Below are positions 44,246-52,822 of a stretch of 64,000 nucleotides of DNA, one piece after another. Position numbers and translations under genes: made by a program. This DNA is from Tritrichomonas musculus. Its lineage: Eukaryota; Parabasalia; Tritrichomonadida; Tritrichomonadidae. The stretch lies in the NCBI GenBank assembly GCA_039105265.1, contig JAPFFF010000004.1, positions 8,227,501 to 8,291,500 of the forward strand. Direction: 5' to 3'. Numbering within the stretch: position 1 is the stretch's first letter; each line of letters opens with the position of its first letter. The notes beneath the pieces are model-generated. The model saw only the letters and a list, made by a program, of their open reading frames with translations, was not told the origin of the DNA and ran no database searches.

Positions 44246-44707
44246 TTAGAGACCTCCACGAAGTCTTAAAACTAAGTGAAGTGTGGAATCTTTTTGAATG
44301 GAATAATCTTGGAGTGTGTTGCCATCTTCAAGTTGTTTACCAGCGAAAATAAGACGTTGTTGATCTGGTGGAATTCCTTCCTTATCTTGGATTTTGGCTT
44401 TGACATCTTCAATCCTGTCAGTTGGTTCAACTTCGAGTGTGATGTGTTTGCCTGTGAGTGTTTTAACAAAGATTTGCATACCACCTCTCAAACGAAGAAC
44501 CAAGTGGAGAGTTGAATCCTTTTGGATTGAGTAATCTTGGAGTGTGTTGCCATCTTCTAATTGTTTACCGGCGAAAATAAGACGTTGTTGGTCTGGTGGA
44601 ATACCTTCTTTGTCTTGGATTTTGGCTTTGACATCTTCAATTCTGTCGGTTGGTTCAACTTCGAGTGTAATATGTTTTCCTGTGAGTGTCTTGACGAAGA
44701 TTTGCAT
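44246..44707 (-). CDS. polyubiquitin, 2 units, ends RGGL
   Basis: Two ubiquitin units plus Leu; the inverted counterpart of the gene at 30324-30785. The start was taken at the ubiquitin Met (44707): the frame is open 15 codons upstream to another ATG, but that extension lies in the shared promoter, is out of frame in the other copies, and would bypass the conserved initiator. Identical in protein to the other units, with all seven lysines kept. Divergent from the 3-unit gene at 44939. Confidence 0.96.
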   Translation of the reverse strand: MQIFVKTLTGKHITLEVEPTDRIEDVKAKIQDKEGIPPDQQRLIFAGKQLEDGNTLQDYSIQKDSTLHLVLRLRGGMQIFVKTLTGKHITLEVEPTDRIEDVKAKIQDKEGIPPDQQRLIFAGKQLEDGNTLQDYSIQKDSTLHLVLRLRGGL

Positions 44708-44938
44708 CGATAAAAAATGAAATCTTTTTTGCCATTTGGAAAAGAGCTTCAAAAAGACAAAATTTTAAAATTTTTAAAATTTATCTTAAAATTTTATAAA
44801 ACCAACAATGCTCTCAATAATTAAATGGATGCTTGAACATTAATTCAATTTAATTATTTTTTGAGAGCAGTGACCAAATAAAATTGCCAATAAATTTCAG
44901 AAAGAAAAAGTCAAAACTAAACCAAATCATTTTTAAAG
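44708..44938. promoter_or_regulatory. bidirectional polyubiquitin promoter 2
   Basis: 231 bp, inverted relative to promoter 1 and almost identical to it. It keeps the GCTCTCAA ... TTGAGAGC pair. The plus-strand side has the TCATTTTT initiator-like motif; on the minus-strand side the motif is altered by a base change before the A/T run. Confidence 0.8.
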
Positions 44939-45628
44939 ATGCAAATCTTCGTCAAGACACTCACAGGTAAACACATTACTCTTGAAGTTGAACCAACAGA
45001 TCGTATTGAAGATGTCAAAGCCAAAATCCAAGATAAGGAAGGTATTCCACCAGACCAACAACGTCTTATTTTCGCCGGTAAACAATTAGAAGATGGCAAC
45101 ACACTCCAAGATTATTCCATTCAAAAGGATTCAACTCTCCACTTGGTTCTTCGTTTGAGAGGTGGTATGCAAATCTTTGTTAAAACACTCACAGGTAAAC
45201 ATATTACACTCGAAGTTGAACCAACTGACAGGATTGAAGATGTCAAAGCCAAAATCCAAGATAAGGAAGGAATTCCACCAGACCAACAACGTCTTATTTT
45301 CGCTGGTAAACAATTAGAAGATGGTAATACACTCCAAGATTACTCAATCCAAAAGGATTCAACTCTCCACTTGGTTCTTCGTTTGAGAGGAGGTATGCAA
45401 ATCTTCGTCAAGACACTCACAGGTAAACACATTACCCTTGAAGTTGAACCAACTGACAGGATTGAAGATGTCAAAGCCAAAATCCAAGATAAGGAAGGAA
45501 TTCCACCAGATCAACAACGTCTTATTTTCGCAGGTAAACAACTTGAAGATGGCAACACACTCCAAGATTATTCCATTCAAAAGGATTCCACACTTCACTT
45601 AGTTTTAAGACTTCGTGGAGGTCTCTAA
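44939..45628 (+). CDS. polyubiquitin, 3 units, ends RGGL
   Basis: Three ubiquitin units plus Leu. By position it corresponds to the RGGF-ending genes at 28947 and 51756. Its last codons and the first bases of its 3' flank (GGTCTCTAAACATGTCATCTT) instead match the RGGL class, which points to conversion of its 3' end by the other gene type. All lysines and the RLRGG cleavage site are intact. It shares promoter 2. Confidence 0.96.
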   Translation: MQIFVKTLTGKHITLEVEPTDRIEDVKAKIQDKEGIPPDQQRLIFAGKQLEDGNTLQDYSIQKDSTLHLVLRLRGGMQIFVKTLTGKHITLEVEPTDRIEDVKAKIQDKEGIPPDQQRLIFAGKQLEDGNTLQDYSIQKDSTLHLVLRLRGGMQIFVKTLTGKHITLEVEPTDRIEDVKAKIQDKEGIPPDQQRLIFAGKQLEDGNTLQDYSIQKDSTLHLVLRLRGGL

Positions 45629-45923
45629 ACATGTCATCTTTTATAAAAAATAATTTATTTAATTATATTTTTAAATTCTTAATCTTTATAATATGAGAAA
45701 TGATATTTTTTTAATGTATAGGATGTATAGAAGTAAATATGGAAGTATCAACAAAAAAGTCAAATATGATAATATAATTAATATCTAATAATTGAACTTG
45801 ATTCAAGCATTAAATTTCTTCTCCTAATTAAATAGAATAATGTGAACTAAAAAAAAAAAAGCATTAATCAAAGTTTATCTTTAATAAATAAAATAAAATA
45901 GAAGATTGACTTTTAAAGCCAAT

Positions 45924-48900
45924 TTAAAAAGTTGATTCTTCAAGGTCAGATACGTTGTTCACGCTGTTATCATCATTCTTCTTATTCTTCTTATTCTTTC
46001 GTCTAACAAAGAAAATGATGAGAGCGATAATTACAGCGACAACAGCCACGCATGCAATCACAATTCCGACGATTGCACCCGTGCTCAATTTATTTCTCTT
46101 TGAAGAGATAACGAAGTGAGTTAAGCCTCCTTTAGCGTATTCACAAGAAGCTGAAATTTTTCTTTTATCATTATTTTTCAGCTGGACCTTTTCAACCCAA
46201 TCGAAGCAGTTGATAAAGTTGTCTGTTTCAAGCAAGACGAAATTAGAAATGTCAGAAGATTTTGAAGTCTTTTCAAATGAGACCAAAATTTGAGAAGGAG
46301 TTGAATTCAATCTATCTGTTTCTACTTTAATGACTGGTAATTGATTTGATCCCTTTGTATTACGAAGTGTCAAATCAATTACAGAATCGTCACAAAAAGT
46401 TGTTTCGCCTTCCAATTTCAAAGATGAATCGTCATAGATGTTCAATGTGCCGTTCAAGTTAATGTTATATAGAATTGACTCCGCTTTAGATTCAATATTT
46501 ATCTTCTCGCTAACATTGATGGTAACTGATTGATCATCAGCAAGTAATTCCGCTTTTGATGTTGTGCTTGGCATTGCTCGAAGACTTGAGATACTTGACA
46601 TCAGTAACGATGCAAAAGAAATGTATCTGTATCCTTTGTCAACATTCAGTGTCAGGTAGCCGTATCTATTGTCAATTTCATTGAATCTAGCTTCATTATC
46701 AACAGGAATTATTGTCATTTCAGTGTTACCTCGTGTGTCGTGCAATAAACTCGGTGGATTCTGGACATTTGGTAAATAAACAGTGGGCGAATTCAATGTC
46801 TTAATGACAATGTTTGTATTCTTTATTTTCTCGCCAATATGAATCTCCTGGTTTATTTTGCCTGCTTGGAAGTAGAGAGTTTTCGGAGGAAGAGTGTCGT
46901 TTGACTCATCAATTGTTATTTTTTCATTGGTGAAAATGATTGTTTGAGTTTCATCAGTTGTGTTTTCTTCTATATCAACAAAGCCGTCAGTAGTGATGTT
47001 GAATACATCATTATTTGATGTAATGTTTGGCGTATCAGCTGGTTCTGCATTGTCAGGTCCTCTGAATTGGAAAGAAGGAGTAAAGGCTGACGATGCTGTG
47101 AAGGCAGATGATGCCGAAAATGGTGAAGATGGTGAAAAAGGCAAAGTTCCAGTAAAGTGAGATGATGGTGTGAAATCAGATGAAGCTGAAAACTTAGAAG
47201 AGCCAGTGAATGATGATGAAGGGGTGAAGTTAGAAGAAGGAGTGAAAACAGATGTAGGTGGGAAAACGTGAGAAGCAGAGAAAGCTAATGAAGCAGAGAA
47301 ATTGGCTGAATTTGTGAAAAAGCTAGATTTGGTGAAATAAGCTGAAGGAGAAGGTCTCTGTTCATTTCCATTAATAAAAGTAGAATCCTTAAAACGGTCA
47401 CAATTTCCGAAAGTAAAGTTAAGTAAATCGCCTTCATTAGTTGTAAAATTGTAAGTAAATTTGTTGTTTACATTAGTTTGAGTTGCCTTGCATTTGTACT
47501 CAATATTAATGTTACTTGTGACGTTTTCAAAGTTGAAATCAACTTTTTCTATTGAGCTATCATAGCGAGTAATGTAAAACGTGTGATTAGTTTCATTTGT
47601 GAGAAAATGAACTAAGAAGTAAAAGTCATTCGTCGTTATTGGAATTCTTGGACTTCCATACGAGTTTTGATCATTGCCGTTTGGCAAGTAATTGTAGCCA
47701 TTGATCGTGAAATAGTAATCTTCAATGTCCAACTGTGGGAAAAGTTCGTAGACGATTTTATTAATGGCGTCGATGTTCTCAAGGCCATTTACAGCAAAAT
47801 CTCGATGACAATCAAATCGAGCTGTTCCTACACTAATGTTTTCTGTGTAGTCTGTGATGCCTTCGAAAACGGGGCTTGTGTTAATGATATCCAAATTATT
47901 GAATGTATATTTGGTCTCTTTATCTGGTCGGATTGAGACACGATGAACTTTCAAATTTGGAATTGTTTGCGTTGTTGTTTCATTATTAGTTATAATGAAT
48001 TTTACTTTGGCATTTTCATAGCCATAGAATTGGATTTGTCCCGCTTTTTTGATGATTGTGTTGAGATGGTCTTCAATCAGATTGTTTGCTTCACCAATGA
48101 AAGTCAAGCGAACAAATTCCAAGTTTGATGGCATTGAATTAATGAGTCCTTCAAAGTCTTCATTATTCTTTGCTGAAATGAAGATTGTTTCCTCATCGAG
48201 TTGAATGTCATTATGTTGAATGCATTTGTCACTTTCATAGCAAAATATCGCCTTTGTTCTATTGGCTGGAACTTGTTGAAGTATCTTGTTTTGTGCTAGA
48301 CTGTTCACAACAATGCTGACAGGCGATTCAATGTTATTAATGGCAACGTGCTCAGTAGATGTAACATTTATTTGAACCTTTCCAATTTCTTTTTGCCAGT
48401 CATTTATGAAAATTGGTATTTCTTGGCTTTCGTCATCAGCGCCTTCAAAAACAAGTGTAACTCCATAATCAGAGGAACTAGTTTCTGATTTTGTGCTAGA
48501 AAAGACAAATCCAGCTTTTGAATTTGCTTGCTTTTTAACTCTTAATGTAACATTGTCATCTAAATTGTGTTCATATGAATCTAGCGTGTATTTTCCATCA
48601 GACACTGAAACACTATGGTTTGCATTATCAAGAAGAACGTCTTTAATATAAGTGCCATGCACAAATGAAATAGGACCTCGTGGATCAATTAAGCCGAAGT
48701 TAGAAATCAGCTCTTTAATGGTATAAAGAGCTGTGACAGTATTTGATATTTTGAGAGTACAATTAGTCACTTCCCATAAGTCACATATATTATTATTATC
48801 ATTAGATGGAAGTCCGTTAATGTTCAATGTGAGATCTTTTCGAGTGCTGATGAATCTGACTTCTTCTAAGTCATTGCTTTTCACATAGCTTAAATCAAGA

Positions 48901-50393
48901 GTTGCTTCAGTACTGACGTTATCAAAAATGAAGTATAAACGCGTTGCATTCAATTTTGAATCTTCATCAAAGCAGTTTTCAATAAGAGACGAAAGTTGGT
49001 CTTTTGGACCAACTGGGATTGGAAATTGTATGGCTTTAAGTAAGTCATATTCAGGATGATTGCATTCTTTAGAATAGGGGCAAAAAACAAAGGTGCTTGG
49101 ATACTTGCTAAACAAATGTGAATGGTTTGATAGGTCATAATGACGGTACTTTATGTATGGATTGTCACTTTGCGTAATGATCAAATCATTTTCGTTGTTT
49201 GAGTAGAAATCAAACAAAATTTTTGTCTTTGGAACACCAGTGCTATTTCGATCCCAGCCTAAAAATTTGACATTCAAAGGTTTGGCAGTTGGAAATTGAA
49301 CAGAAACAGAAATTGATATGTTAGCTACTGATGTACTATTTGGCTTAAAGAAAATTTGGTTATTTTCTTTAAATTCCGATGATTCAATGATCACGATAGT
49401 TTCTCTAGCTAACGTTAAATCAACATTATCAATAATTTCTGAAGAATCTGATTCATTTTTCCTAGCATAAAGAGTGCCATTCCCCACAAAAATGGTTAAG
49501 TTCTCAACTTCCTCTGGCTCAATTCGAAAGGTTAACGTATCATATATTTTTGATGAAATTGAATGTCCATTCAAAAAGTGGATGTTTTGAATGTCAAATT
49601 TTGAGAGCTTTTCAGCTTGTTTGAGATTTGTTAGCTTGACCTTTTGTGGATTCTCTTTGGAATGGCCAATTAATTCAACTTTTTGTATACGATTGAACGG
49701 TAAAATTGAGAAATCGGCCTTCGGTGACGATTCCTTTGAAAAGTAGAGGCGTAAGTACTGTAGACTTGATCTAGAAATAAGTGTACTGGCAACTTTTGCT
49801 AAATTATTGTCGTTAATTGATGATAAATAATTTTCATTGGAATTAATTGAGAAGCCTTTTTGTTTGGGACAATTATATCCATCGTAACAAATTATTAAAT
49901 TATTTCTTTGTGGTTCGGGTAAAATTTGAGCAATGATTGTTTGTTTATCTGATGTTAAAATTTTGAGGTTAGCTTGAGGTATGACATCTGAGAAAGTAAT
50001 AAGATCTGGTTGATTAACATAAAATGTAAGAAAAGCGGGATTTTGGCTGGCCCATAAATTGGATAAAAATGATATTTCAAAATGGGAATTCTCTGAGCCT
50101 AAATTCGTAATGCTTGCATGTAAATTAATAGGATTGTTATCGGTTGAAACAAAATATAATTTATGTTGTTGATTTGTATGAGGAATAACGGCAAGATTCA
50201 AATAAATTTGGTCGTTTGTATAAGTCTTGGTGTAATAAAGAGTTGATTTTGAATGTATCCCATTTCTTATTTCAATAGATTTGCTTTTGAAAAACAAATA
50301 TAAATCCTGGGAAACTAAATCCATGTTATAATCATAATTCTGCTCTTTTGCTAAAGATTTTCCTGAGAGAAACAAAGTAATGAGAAATAGCAT
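45924..50393 (-). CDS. large type I surface protein with hexapeptide repeats
   Basis: 1,489 residues, ATG at 50393. An N-terminal signal peptide (LFLITLFLSGKSLA) leads into a very long extracellular region with many N-x-S/T sites. Residues about 1018-1115 contain about 16 hexapeptides with Phe every sixth residue (FTPSSNFTPSSSFTGSSKF). One membrane segment (about 1441-1463, GIVIACVAVVAVIIALIIFF) is followed by a basic stop-transfer patch and a short acidic tail ending DLEESTF. Similar Phe/Ser/Thr repeat proteins occur among trichomonad surface proteins. A role in adhesion or in the glycocalyx is inference. The intact frame and signal-to-anchor layout support a real surface protein. The extracellular domains before the repeats are not assignable by eye; a beta-rich solenoid is plausible. 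Confidence 0.85.
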   Translation of the reverse strand: MLFLITLFLSGKSLAKEQNYDYNMDLVSQDLYLFFKSKSIEIRNGIHSKSTLYYTKTYTNDQIYLNLAVIPHTNQQHKLYFVSTDNNPINLHASITNLGSENSHFEISFLSNLWASQNPAFLTFYVNQPDLITFSDVIPQANLKILTSDKQTIIAQILPEPQRNNLIICYDGYNCPKQKGFSINSNENYLSSINDNNLAKVASTLISRSSLQYLRLYFSKESSPKADFSILPFNRIQKVELIGHSKENPQKVKLTNLKQAEKLSKFDIQNIHFLNGHSISSKIYDTLTFRIEPEEVENLTIFVGNGTLYARKNESDSSEIIDNVDLTLARETIVIIESSEFKENNQIFFKPNSTSVANISISVSVQFPTAKPLNVKFLGWDRNSTGVPKTKILFDFYSNNENDLIITQSDNPYIKYRHYDLSNHSHLFSKYPSTFVFCPYSKECNHPEYDLLKAIQFPIPVGPKDQLSSLIENCFDEDSKLNATRLYFIFDNVSTEATLDLSYVKSNDLEEVRFISTRKDLTLNINGLPSNDNNNICDLWEVTNCTLKISNTVTALYTIKELISNFGLIDPRGPISFVHGTYIKDVLLDNANHSVSVSDGKYTLDSYEHNLDDNVTLRVKKQANSKAGFVFSSTKSETSSSDYGVTLVFEGADDESQEIPIFINDWQKEIGKVQINVTSTEHVAINNIESPVSIVVNSLAQNKILQQVPANRTKAIFCYESDKCIQHNDIQLDEETIFISAKNNEDFEGLINSMPSNLEFVRLTFIGEANNLIEDHLNTIIKKAGQIQFYGYENAKVKFIITNNETTTQTIPNLKVHRVSIRPDKETKYTFNNLDIINTSPVFEGITDYTENISVGTARFDCHRDFAVNGLENIDAINKIVYELFPQLDIEDYYFTINGYNYLPNGNDQNSYGSPRIPITTNDFYFLVHFLTNETNHTFYITRYDSSIEKVDFNFENVTSNINIEYKCKATQTNVNNKFTYNFTTNEGDLLNFTFGNCDRFKDSTFINGNEQRPSPSAYFTKSSFFTNSANFSASLAFSASHVFPPTSVFTPSSNFTPSSSFTGSSKFSASSDFTPSSHFTGTLPFSPSSPFSASSAFTASSAFTPSFQFRGPDNAEPADTPNITSNNDVFNITTDGFVDIEENTTDETQTIIFTNEKITIDESNDTLPPKTLYFQAGKINQEIHIGEKIKNTNIVIKTLNSPTVYLPNVQNPPSLLHDTRGNTEMTIIPVDNEARFNEIDNRYGYLTLNVDKGYRYISFASLLMSSISSLRAMPSTTSKAELLADDQSVTINVSEKINIESKAESILYNINLNGTLNIYDDSSLKLEGETTFCDDSVIDLTLRNTKGSNQLPVIKVETDRLNSTPSQILVSFEKTSKSSDISNFVLLETDNFINCFDWVEKVQLKNNDKRKISASCEYAKGGLTHFVISSKRNKLSTGAIVGIVIACVAVVAVIIALIIFFVRRKNKKNKKNDDNSVNNVSDLEESTF

Positions 50394-51054
50394 TCCAAAT
50401 AATTTATGTTCAAACTTTTTGAAATTAAAGAAACTTTTTCATAAAGAACAAGAAAATATATTAATTCATAAATATTTTAAAAAATATATTTTACTGTAAT
50501 ATTTTAATAATATTATATACATTAATATTAAGTCATAAATAAATATTTACGGTATTTAAAAAATTTTATTTTTACAAAGCAAATATATTGAACCTTTCCA
50601 AAAATATACGTTGAAGTTAAAAAATTTGAAGAAAAAATTCAAAACATCAGAAATAAAAAAAAAACGGATATTCATATTTTTTATTTTAAGCATTTTTATT
50701 AATTTTTTTATTATATTTTATGGAATATAATTAAATATTTATTATATTAAAATCATATTTGAAATAAATTCTTGTCTCTAGAGAATTTATATCAAGATAC
50801 TAAAAAAACTATTTAAAAAATTAAGAGAGAAAACTATGTACGTTTAGTTATTCATATTCAACATATTTTAATGATATCTCATTCAATAATTCATATACAA
50901 TTAATATTTTGAGTGATCTTAAAGATATACTTTGAAATTTGTAATTTTATTGTTTATTTGGATAACTTTTTTTTCATATAAGAATAAAATCATTGCAAAT
51001 AGAAAATGATTGAAGTATGTAAAAAAAAAAAAAATTTTATAAAATATGACATGT
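50394..51054. other. AT-rich intergenic region
   Basis: Upstream of the surface protein gene and downstream of polyubiquitin pair 3. Apart from a short stretch next to 51055 shared with the other RGGL-type 3' ends, nothing is recognised. Confidence 0.5.
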
Positions 51055-51516
51055 TTAGAGACCTCCACGAAGTCTTAAAACTAAGTGAAGTGTGGAATCC
51101 TTTTGAATGGAATAATCTTGGAGTGTGTTGCCATCTTCAAGTTGTTTACCGGCGAAAATAAGACGTTGTTGGTCTGGTGGAATTCCTTCCTTGTCTTGAA
51201 TTTTGGCTTTGACATCTTCAATCCTGTCAGTTGGTTCAACTTCGAGTGTGATGTGTTTGCCTGTGAGTGTTTTAACAAAGATTTGCATACCTCCTCTCAA
51301 ACGAAGAACCAAGTGGAGAGTTGAATCCTTTTGGATTGAGTAATCTTGGAGTGTGTTGCCATCTTCTAATTGTTTACCTGCGAAAATAAGACGTTGTTGG
51401 TCTGGTGGAATTCCTTCCTTGTCTTGAATTTTGGCTTTGACATCTTCAATACGATCTGTTGGTTCAACTTCGAGTGTGATGTGTTTACCTGTGAGTGTCT
51501 TGACGAAGATTTGCAT
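51055..51516 (-). CDS. polyubiquitin, 2 units, ends RGGL
   Basis: Two ubiquitin units plus Leu, start at 51516. Third copy of the RGGL-type gene. The homology in its 3' flank ends within a few tens of bases, so this pair is an older duplicate than pairs 1 and 2. Protein units are identical to the rest of the set. Divergent from the 4-unit gene at 51756. Confidence 0.97.
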   Translation of the reverse strand: MQIFVKTLTGKHITLEVEPTDRIEDVKAKIQDKEGIPPDQQRLIFAGKQLEDGNTLQDYSIQKDSTLHLVLRLRGGMQIFVKTLTGKHITLEVEPTDRIEDVKAKIQDKEGIPPDQQRLIFAGKQLEDGNTLQDYSIQKDSTLHLVLRLRGGL

Positions 51517-51755
51517 CGATAAAAAATGAAATCATTTTTGCCATTTGGAAAAGAGCTTCAAAAAGACAAAAAGACAAAATTTTAAAATTTTTAAAATTTA
51601 TCTTAAAATTTTATAAAACCAACCATGCTCTCAATAATTGAATGGATGCTTGAACATTAATTCAATTTAATTATTTTTTGAGAGCAGTGACCAAATAAAA
51701 TTGCGAATAAATTTCAGAAAGAAAAAGTCAAAACAAAAGCAAATCATTTTTAAAG
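51517..51755. promoter_or_regulatory. bidirectional polyubiquitin promoter 3
   Basis: 239 bp. It differs from promoters 1 and 2 by an 8-bp tandem duplication (AAAGACAA twice) and a few substitutions. The inverted GCTCTCAA/TTGAGAGC pair and both TCATTTTT initiator-like motifs are conserved. Confidence 0.8.
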
Positions 51756-52673
51756 ATGCAAATCTTCGTCAAGACACTCACAGGTAAACACATCACACTC
51801 GAAGTTGAACCAACAGATCGTATTGAAGATGTCAAAGCCAAAATTCAAGACAAGGAAGGAATTCCACCAGACCAACAACGTCTTATTTTCGCAGGTAAAC
51901 AATTAGAAGATGGCAACACACTCCAAGATTACTCAATCCAAAAGGATTCAACTCTCCACTTGGTTCTTCGTTTGAGAGGAGGTATGCAAATCTTTGTTAA
52001 AACACTCACAGGCAAACACATCACACTCGAAGTTGAACCAACTGACAGGATTGAAGATGTCAAAGCCAAAATCCAAGACAAGGAAGGAATTCCACCAGAC
52101 CAACAACGTCTTATTTTCGCAGGTAAACAATTAGAAGATGGCAACACACTCCAAGATTACTCCATTCAAAAGGATTCAACTCTCCACTTGGTTCTTCGTT
52201 TGAGAGGAGGTATGCAAATCTTTGTTAAAACACTCACAGGCAAACACATCACACTCGAAGTTGAATCAACTGACAGAATTGAAGATGTCAAAGCCAAAAT
52301 CCAAGACAAAGAAGGTATTCCACCAGACCAACAACGTCTTATTTTCGCAGGTAAACAATTAGAAGATGGCAACACACTCCAAGATTACTCAATCCAAAAG
52401 GATTCAACTCTCCACTTGGTTCTTCGTTTGAGAGGAGGTATGCAAATCTTTGTTAAAACACTCACAGGCAAACACATCACACTCGAAGTTGAACCAACTG
52501 ACAGGATTGAAGATGTCAAAGCCAAAATCCAAGACAAAGAAGGAATTCCACCAGATCAACAACGTCTTATTTTTGCCGGTAAACAACTTGAAGATGGCAA
52601 CACACTCCAAGATTATTCCATTCAAAAGGATTCCACACTTCACTTAGTTTTAAGACTTCGTGGAGGCTTTTAA
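51756..52673 (+). CDS. polyubiquitin, 4 units, ends RGGF
   Basis: Four ubiquitin units plus Phe. Unit 3 carries one amino-acid change, Pro19 to Ser (codon TCA at 52266-52268), the only protein difference among the 18 units in this window. The 3' flank matches that of the 5-unit gene at 28947. All seven lysines and the diglycine ends are kept. Confidence 0.97.
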   Translation: MQIFVKTLTGKHITLEVEPTDRIEDVKAKIQDKEGIPPDQQRLIFAGKQLEDGNTLQDYSIQKDSTLHLVLRLRGGMQIFVKTLTGKHITLEVEPTDRIEDVKAKIQDKEGIPPDQQRLIFAGKQLEDGNTLQDYSIQKDSTLHLVLRLRGGMQIFVKTLTGKHITLEVESTDRIEDVKAKIQDKEGIPPDQQRLIFAGKQLEDGNTLQDYSIQKDSTLHLVLRLRGGMQIFVKTLTGKHITLEVEPTDRIEDVKAKIQDKEGIPPDQQRLIFAGKQLEDGNTLQDYSIQKDSTLHLVLRLRGGF

Positions 52674-52822
52674 ATTATTTGATTTATTAAATATTTTTAT
52701 TTAATAAAATTTATAGCATTTTCTTTTTATTTAATCTTTAGAAGCTATCATTGCAAAAAATTTTTAATGATATGTAATTAAAACAATAAATATGCAAGAA
52801 ATTTGATATTTATTAACAATTA

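Larger units (their letters stand above)
43553..44938. repeat. right arm of ubiquitin-locus inverted duplication
   Basis: Reverse complement of 30093-31397 joined to 36873-36943, without the 5.5-kb insertion. It holds the 2-unit polyubiquitin gene, its 3' flank and the bidirectional promoter. Confidence 0.9.

Noticed and set aside
44708-44752. N-terminal extension of the polyubiquitin gene at 44246-44707
   Set aside because: The open frame upstream comes from a small change in the shared promoter and is not kept in the sister copies.
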